From an uncultured Acidimicrobiia bacterium (GTDB lineage: Bacteria; Actinomycetota; Acidimicrobiia; Spongiisociales; UBA5794): 5,515 nucleotides of DNA. Of the stretch, positions 1 through 4,053 are shown piece by piece (position 1 is the stretch's first letter; every line of letters starts with the position of its first letter). The notes under the pieces are model-generated. The model saw only the letters and a list, made by a program, of their open reading frames with translations. It was not told the DNA's origin and searched no databases. A program made the position numbers and the translations under genes. The stretch is from contig CAJWGC010000081.1 of the NCBI GenBank assembly GCA_913031525.1, forward strand, positions 1 through 5,515. The letters run 5' to 3'.

Positions 1-651
1 GTAAGAGCCGGCGGACGTTTTTTCAAGCAGAAGACGGCATACGAGATACCTCGCCTTACTAGTGGATCACTTGGATCGCTAGGCGTGATTTCTCAAGTAT
101 GTCTGAAGCTATGGCCGCGCGGTCAGAGCTTCGCTGGGGTTCAGGTTGCCAATGCGGAGGAAGCAAGAAATGTTGCCTATCGGCCTCTGGCATTGCTCGA
201 GACGGATCTAGGAACGATGGTGTATTTTTCTGGAACATCAGAGGAGATCGATGCACAAGCAACTGCTCTCGGTGGAGTTCCGGTGAACAATCCTCGCTGG
301 CCGCGACCTCTTCATTCTCCTCAGCGAATCTCTATTCGAGTCCCAGCCGCCCTGACTTCCGAAGCGGTGAAGCGAGTGCAGATCCTCTCTGGAGTTCGAT
401 ATCGCGCTGCTCACGGCGTCGGTGAGATCATTGTTGGGATGGTGGAGTTTCCCCGATCGTGGCTCGATGAAGCTCGAATCTGGGCTGAACGAGCGGGAGG
501 GGCTTTAGTCATTACACGAGGTGCGAGTGCCAGCGATGATTGTGATCCGTGGGGAACTCCTCCACCTTCTGTTGAACTCCAACGCAGAGTTAAGGCAGCG
601 TTCGATCCCATGGGTATATCGAATCCCGGTCGTCTTCCTGGGAGGCTCTGA
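1..651 (+). CDS. glcE: Glycolate oxidase FAD-binding subunit GlcE, C-terminal part (5' truncated by window edge)
   Basis: The frame is open from base 1 to the TGA at 649-651, giving 216 residues of a protein that is usually about 350-400 residues long. It begins VRAGGR and continues after the artefact as IPRLTSGSLGSLGVIS, which matches the end of the FAD-binding (PCMH-type) domain of GlcE. It ends with the family-typical FDPMGISNPGRLPGRL. GlcE is the second flavoprotein subunit of the GlcDEF glycolate oxidase, which converts glycolate to glyoxylate at the cytoplasmic membrane. The N-terminal FAD-binding half lies outside the window. A GTG at 85 could be taken as a start, but conserved family sequence continues upstream in the same frame, so it is internal. 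Bases 18-47 are synthetic adapter sequence that replaces the conserved KNVAGYD motif with KQKTAYE, so those residues are not native. The gene overlaps glcF by one base. Family assignment is confident; the full gene cannot be judged. Confidence 0.88.
   Translation, partial: VRAGGRFFKQKTAYEIPRLTSGSLGSLGVISQVCLKLWPRGQSFAGVQVANAEEARNVAYRPLALLETDLGTMVYFSGTSEEIDAQATALGGVPVNNPRWPRPLHSPQRISIRVPAALTSEAVKRVQILSGVRYRAAHGVGEIIVGMVEFPRSWLDEARIWAERAGGALVITRGASASDDCDPWGTPPPSVELQRRVKAAFDPMGISNPGRLPGRL
18..47 (+). other. Illumina P7 adapter/flow-cell oligo sequence embedded in glcE (artefact)
   Basis: Positions 24-47 match all 24 bases of the Illumina P7 oligo, beginning CAAGCAGAAGACGG and ending ACGAGAT. 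They are preceded by six T at 18-23, resembling the poly-T spacer of grafted flow-cell P7 oligos. Read in the glcE frame it gives FFKQKTAYE, a string known from adapter-contaminated database proteins. Sequence on both sides still reads as GlcE (VRAGGR before, IPRLTSGSLG after). The replaced stretch has the same length as the expected VVKNVAGYD, so the artefact overwrites native sequence rather than inserting into it. Confidence 0.95.
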
Positions 652-1883
652 TGGTCTGGGTGACTGCTGACGCTCCGACCAAGGTCGAACTCGATTCGTG
701 CGTTCGCTGCGGTTTGTGCCTTCCTCACTGTCCGACATTCAGACTTACTGGTGACGAGACTGCATCTCCTAGAGGACGTTTGGCGGCGATGAGTCTTGTC
801 GCCAATGGCGATGAGCAAGTTGATGCGGTTTTTGCTGATGTAATGGGGTTGTGTCTCCAATGTCGAGCATGTGAGGTTGTGTGTCCTTCGCTCGTGCCTT
901 TCGGTCGCGCCATGGAGGGCGCTAGGGCCGAGATCGCTACGCAGCTTTCGTTACCAGGCCGGAAGTTTCGGCATTTTCTGCTCGGCAAGGTACTCGGGAT
1001 GCGTTTTCTGGTTCGCCTCGGATCATTAGGAATAGCTATCGCACAACGATCTGGATTGTCACGAATCGCTTTTGGACCTTTGAAGCGGCTTGCAGGTCTA
1101 CGACGATTACCTATTTTGACCGGCCGGTACTCGGGGAACGTCTGGGAAAGTATGGGGCCGACTCGTGGAACGGTCGCGCTACTCACAGGATGTGTGATGG
1201 AGCCTTGGTTTAGCGCGGTGCACAATGCGACCGTAGAATTGTTGCGCCGTGGCGGTTACCGGGTCGAAGCGCCCGAGGGACAAACTTGTTGCGGAGCTCT
1301 GGCTGCTCACGATGGAGCCGCAGTACTAGCGAAACGTTTGGCAGCTCGCAATATCTCTGCATTCGATGGTTACGAAATGGTCGTAGCGAATTCGGCTGGG
1401 TGTGGCGCCCACTTGAAGGACTATAAGAATTGGGGGGGTGAAGCCGTTTCCAAAGCGACACGGGACATCGTCGAAGTGGTAGCAGAAATACTTGATACTG
1501 GAGATCTTCCTGAGCTTTCCTTGAACGGAAAACAGGTCGCGATCCAGGATCCCTGCCACCTGCGGTACGCCCAAAGGATCATCGAAGAACCTCGTAGGAT
1601 TTTGCGTGCAGCTGGGTACGAAATAGTCGAGATTGACTCAGAAGGGTGGTGTTGTGGCGCAGCAGGTACTTACACGCTGACTCATCCTGATATGTCGGAG
1701 GAGCTCGGGAAGCGTAAAGCGAATCAGGTTCGCGAGACCGGAGCCATATTGGTCGCATCGGCCAATCCAGGATGTGAACTGCAGTTACGCTCTCATCTTG
1801 GATCGGATTACCGCATAGCTCATCCGATTGAACTGTATCGGGATGCGTTACGCGCTAGTGACGAAAAGGCAGTTTTGAAATAG
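651..1883 (+). CDS. glcF: Glycolate oxidase iron-sulfur subunit GlcF
   Basis: This 410-residue protein is close to the usual GlcF length of about 400-430. It carries two 4Fe-4S ferredoxin motifs: CVRCGLCLPHCP at residues 17-28, and CLQCRACEVVCP at 68-79. PRGRL follows the first motif. Two cysteine-rich CCG-type domains follow, with CCG at 213-215 (TGC at 179-181 before it) and CCG at 334-336 (DPCH at 300-303 before it). This is the standard arrangement for GlcF and related heterodisulfide-reductase-like electron-transfer subunits. It passes electrons from the GlcD/GlcE flavins toward the membrane quinone pool during glycolate oxidation. The ATG at 651 shares its A with the glcE TGA (TGATG), and GGGAGG at 640-645 sits 5 bases upstream, so translation is probably coupled. 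It ends with tandem TAG stops (1881-1886). A D-lactate dehydrogenase iron-sulfur subunit would look similar, but the adjacent GlcE supports glycolate oxidase. Confidence 0.93.
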   Translation: MVWVTADAPTKVELDSCVRCGLCLPHCPTFRLTGDETASPRGRLAAMSLVANGDEQVDAVFADVMGLCLQCRACEVVCPSLVPFGRAMEGARAEIATQLSLPGRKFRHFLLGKVLGMRFLVRLGSLGIAIAQRSGLSRIAFGPLKRLAGLRRLPILTGRYSGNVWESMGPTRGTVALLTGCVMEPWFSAVHNATVELLRRGGYRVEAPEGQTCCGALAAHDGAAVLAKRLAARNISAFDGYEMVVANSAGCGAHLKDYKNWGGEAVSKATRDIVEVVAEILDTGDLPELSLNGKQVAIQDPCHLRYAQRIIEEPRRILRAAGYEIVEIDSEGWCCGAAGTYTLTHPDMSEELGKRKANQVRETGAILVASANPGCELQLRSHLGSDYRIAHPIELYRDALRASDEKAVLK

Positions 1884-2026
1884 TAGGCGGCGGTATCGTA
1901 AGTTCTGCTCCGGGTTGCTTTTGAAGTTCGTGAATTTCCACTTTGCTTCACCCTTTGGCACTGCCATCTGCCTCTTACGTATCTCTTTCGGATAGTCGTA
2001 AGGAAACGAGCGTTAGGGTGCTTGTG
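1884..2026. other. Intergenic gap between glcF and the next gene
   Basis: This gap is 143 bases long. I see no strong terminator hairpin after glcF and no convincing promoter. TTGGCA at 1955-1960 resembles a -35 box but has no good -10 partner at 16-18 bases. A near-palindrome at 1923-1938 (6 of 8 paired positions) is the only structure noticed. The downstream gene may be read through from the glc operon or use an unrecognised promoter. Confidence 0.4.
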
Positions 2027-2782
2027 ATGATTCCGGCCGCCTATCTACGAATTTACCTTCCCGAGTCAGAGACCGCTGCATGGCCAGAGCATGTGATCGG
2101 CCCTATCCGTCCTGTCATTAGCGCTGGCGATGTATTTGTCTGGGGGGAGAGCGTTGTAGACGATGCTTTTGTTGCGGAGTGGGAGAACCGCCGTTGGGTG
2201 TGTCCTAGGTGGTCGCGCCTTCGCATGCTCGAAGGCGCGCTCGCTTTCTCCAACGCGAATCCGGGGTCGTTGTTGCTGTCTGAACCAACCCTGAAGAAAC
2301 TTGTGATTGAGCTCGAGTCTTTGCGTTGGGCAGTCCCTGAAGCTCGTTCTCATATATTGACTTCTCCATGGCATGTACCGTTGCGTTGGTTCTCGCCTTT
2401 TCGCGGCGATGAAAGAGAGATGTATAACGCCCCTGACGGACACTCGCTCCGGTATCGCACTCTTGTCGGAAGGGCCATGTCTCGAGTCAAGCGAGCGATG
2501 ACGATCTTAGAGAAAGCAGGATTCGATGATGCGATTACTCGCCAGATAAGAGGATTGGATGATTGGCTCGATCAATTCGATTCTGGAGCGCTTGTCGAAC
2601 TCGATTACGCGCGAGTCGCGACGCTATTTTCTGGGGCCGATCTCGCCCTGGATGATTCGGCAGAACTGATTGAGATAAGTCTCAATGCTTTGTATGAACT
2701 CGATTACGAAAGCGCCGGGCGCGCGTACGGAAAAGTTGCTGAGAAGTGGGCGAAGACCCAGGCGTTGACTTACGTCAATTGA
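2027..2782 (+). CDS. Conserved hypothetical protein, actinobacterial type, function unknown
   Basis: This predicted soluble protein has 251 residues, with no signal peptide or membrane segment. I recall similar actinobacterial proteins of unknown function that share the MIPAAYLRIYLPE opening, a central SPWHVPLRWF block (residues 113-122), an LRYRTLVGRAM segment (141-151) and a DDWLDQFD...LVELDYA region (178-195). I cannot name the family with certainty or give a role. The ATG at 2027 was chosen because MIPAAYLRIY looks like the conserved N terminus and AGGG at 2015-2018 lies 8 bases upstream. The frame is open back to a TTG at 1943, but the extra 28 residues look non-conserved. GTG codons at 2018 and 2024 are other possible starts. 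Trp is frequent (W19, W39, W52, W57, W62, W101, W115, W121, W180). The C-terminal half looks helical and acidic. The gene stands alone on this strand after glcF and ends inside a hairpin. Confidence 0.8.
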   Translation: MIPAAYLRIYLPESETAAWPEHVIGPIRPVISAGDVFVWGESVVDDAFVAEWENRRWVCPRWSRLRMLEGALAFSNANPGSLLLSEPTLKKLVIELESLRWAVPEARSHILTSPWHVPLRWFSPFRGDEREMYNAPDGHSLRYRTLVGRAMSRVKRAMTILEKAGFDDAITRQIRGLDDWLDQFDSGALVELDYARVATLFSGADLALDDSAELIEISLNALYELDYESAGRAYGKVAEKWAKTQALTYVN

Positions 2783-2809
2783 TATAGCCCACCTAAGAGT
2801 GGGCTATAT
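2782..2809. terminator. Perfect 11-bp hairpin between convergent genes, likely bidirectional terminator
   Basis: ATATAGCCCAC (2782-2792) pairs perfectly with GTGGGCTATAT (2799-2809) around the 6-base loop CTAAGA. The left arm starts on the last base of the upstream stop codon, and the right arm ends 5 bases before the stop of the minus-strand gene. The position between two convergent genes suits a shared terminator. There is no clear U-tract on either side, so intrinsic termination may be weak or depend on the A/T-rich stem ends. Confidence 0.7.
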
Positions 2810-2814
2810 GCTTG

Positions 2815-3762
2815 CTACTGGTCTTCTTCTGTCGAAGGAGGAACTCCTATCTCGACAGATTTGACGGTGAGGTTGGTGAAGACTGCCTGCTGGAACTCTT
2901 CGGACCCAAAAGCTTCGACCACGAGTTTCCCAGAATCTGAACACCACGCCGACATGCCGTCGTTGTCTGCAGATTGTGCGATGTTGCCGGGAGAGCAGGC
3001 GCCAGGGATGAGCTTTACTTCGCCGCCTTCTCCTCGCATGATCATATTCAGAGGTGCCGGGTAGTCGCCGGCGTATACGAGCTCTAGAGGGGGCTCGGTA
3101 GAGAGCCTGAGGAAACCTTCCTCGGTCTGCTCGCCCTGAAAGTGAGTTGCCCATAGTGAGCGATGCTCTTCGCTCATCTTCAGATTATCGGCTCGGTAGT
3201 CGTAAACAAGAACCGTCCAGTTATCGAATTGGAATCCGAGATAATCAACTTGATCACTTTCCGGACGCCATAATCCCACCGCGCTGCCGTTGTCGTCGAG
3301 GTACTCATCGAGAAGTTCGGCGCCGCCAAGTCGATCGAGTACGTCAGCTACCGGTCCAGGTCTGATGAAAAAGTCACGAGCTGCTCCTCCAGCGATGAAG
3401 GCCCATCCGTAGGGAACGATTCCACGACTTGTGAGGTCTAGTTGGGAAGACCAAGAAATCGAAGCCCGGGTACCGTCGACGAACTCAAGGTCGAGAGTCA
3501 CGATTCCGTCAGCTAAATCCAAAATCGGTATGAAGCGGGCCACATCCGGTCTTGCTGAAAGAGACGACGAAGTCATCGATGAATTCGTATCGATTGTCGT
3601 TGTAGTGGAAGGAGGCCGCGTTGCCACCACAGCCGATGGATCGAGAGGAGTCACTGCCGTCAAAGGGGGAGCGGTGGCCTGAACAGCAGGTTCCTCCGTA
3701 GATGAACAGGCTCCGGTTGCCGTCACGAAGATCGCGATCGCCAGGGCTGCTCTAAATTGCAT
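2815..3762 (-). CDS. Predicted secreted lipoprotein, function unknown
   Basis: This 315-residue protein opens with a typical export signal: a short basic start (MQFR), a hydrophobic core AALAIAIFVTAT, then TGAC with a candidate lipidation cysteine at C19. The lipobox is imperfect, with T rather than L/V at -3. A Ser/Thr/Pro/Ala-rich linker follows to about residue 70 (including PPSTTTTIDTNSSMTSSSLS), as is usual for a tether between membrane and folded domain. The globular part (about 71-315) is rich in beta-like segments and aromatic residues. Its only cysteines, C256 and C274, could form a disulfide outside the cell. I do not recognise a domain. The ATG at 3762 was preferred because AAAGG (3778-3774 on this strand) lies 11 bases upstream; a GTG at 3774 is open but would directly overlap that site. 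The gene converges with the hypothetical protein gene and diverges from the M23 gene. A role as an envelope or substrate-binding lipoprotein is only inference. Confidence 0.78.
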   Translation of the reverse strand: MQFRAALAIAIFVTATGACSSTEEPAVQATAPPLTAVTPLDPSAVVATRPPSTTTTIDTNSSMTSSSLSARPDVARFIPILDLADGIVTLDLEFVDGTRASISWSSQLDLTSRGIVPYGWAFIAGGAARDFFIRPGPVADVLDRLGGAELLDEYLDDNGSAVGLWRPESDQVDYLGFQFDNWTVLVYDYRADNLKMSEEHRSLWATHFQGEQTEEGFLRLSTEPPLELVYAGDYPAPLNMIMRGEGGEVKLIPGACSPGNIAQSADNDGMSAWCSDSGKLVVEAFGSEEFQQAVFTNLTVKSVEIGVPPSTEEDQ

Positions 3763-3831
3763 GCTCGTCGACACCTTTCGAGGAGTCGTGTCGGTATTTG
3801 AACTCCAGATCGTACGGTGATGGAGGAAATG

Positions 3832-3861
3832 TGTATAAATCAGTCATGGCCGCGGTCGCAA
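3832..3861 (-). promoter_or_regulatory. Candidate sigma-70-type promoter for the lipoprotein gene
   Basis: On the minus strand, TTGCGA (3861-3856) is followed after 18 bases by TATACA (3837-3832). These match the -35 and -10 consensus at 4 of 6 positions each. Transcription would start near 3825 and give a leader of about 60 bases before the ATG at 3762. The placement is sensible, but the matches are only moderate. Confidence 0.35.
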
Positions 3862-4003
3862 TTGTGGGCCAATTTCGTGAGCGTTTCCTAATTTCATCGC
3901 ATTTTCGAACTTCTGTGACAGAATAATGTCTAGCGACAGTAGGGCGTCGTAGCGGCTAGTGGTGTGGATTTTGAAGCTGCTGGGGTGCCGGAATGCGCTA
4001 GAA

Positions 4004-4024
4004 CGATCCGTTATGTTCGGATCG
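4004..4024. repeat. Perfect 7-bp inverted repeat in the leader of the M23 gene
   Basis: CGATCCG (4004-4010) and CGGATCG (4018-4024) are exact reverse complements around the 7-base spacer TTATGTT. The element ends 14 bases before the AAGGGG ribosome binding site. It could be an operator for a dimeric regulator or a small leader hairpin. The sequence alone does not decide between these, and chance is possible. Confidence 0.4.
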
Positions 4025-4038
4025 CCAAGAAGAGAACG

Positions 4039-4044
4039 AAGGGG
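4039..4044 (+). promoter_or_regulatory. Ribosome binding site deciding the start of the M23 gene
   Basis: AAGGGG lies 9 bases before the TTG at 4054 but only 3 bases before the GTG at 4048. Normal spacing favours TTG 4054, although GTG 4048 would add only two residues (M-T) and leave the signal peptide intact. Confidence 0.5.
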
Positions 4045-4053
4045 CTAGTGACC

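Larger units (their letters stand above)
3763..4053. other. Divergent intergenic region between lipoprotein and M23 genes
   Basis: About 290 bases lie between the two divergent start codons. The region holds ribosome binding sites for both genes, a candidate minus-strand promoter (3832-3861), a perfect 7-bp inverted repeat (4004-4024) and a 31-codon micro-ORF with a good Shine-Dalgarno (3831-3926, doubtful). No plus-strand promoter with both boxes was found; AATAAT at 3922-3927 is the best -10-like hexamer but has no acceptable -35. Confidence 0.5.

Noticed and set aside
51..58. TCGCCTTA, which equals a common Nextera i7 index sequence, lies just after the P7 match
   Set aside because: It is offset by three bases from where an index should begin and is not followed by a Nextera or TruSeq primer sequence. 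It also translates in frame as part of IPRLTSGSLGSLG, which fits native GlcE, so it is probably coincidence.
85..651. GTG at 85 as the true start of GlcE
   Set aside because: Conserved GlcE residues (VRAGGR and IPRLTSGSLGSLG) continue upstream in the same frame to the window edge, so the gene is truncated rather than starting here.
411..860. Antisense 149-residue open frame across the glcE/glcF junction
   Set aside because: It runs opposite two confidently identified genes, shows no recognisable domain, and its composition is that of an antisense shadow.
725..1225. Antisense 166-residue open frame within glcF
   Set aside because: It lies wholly opposite the iron-sulfur gene and has no ribosome binding site or family features that I could see.
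1943..2026. Upstream TTG start that would add 28 residues to the hypothetical protein
   Set aside because: The added residues look like translated intergenic DNA, and the conserved-looking N terminus MIPAAYLRIY starts at the ATG at 2027 with a suitable AGGG site.
2804..3154. Second minus-strand open frame of 116 residues, overlapping the lipoprotein gene in another frame
   Set aside because: It is very Arg/Ser-rich with no start signal, typical of an off-frame reading of the lipoprotein gene.
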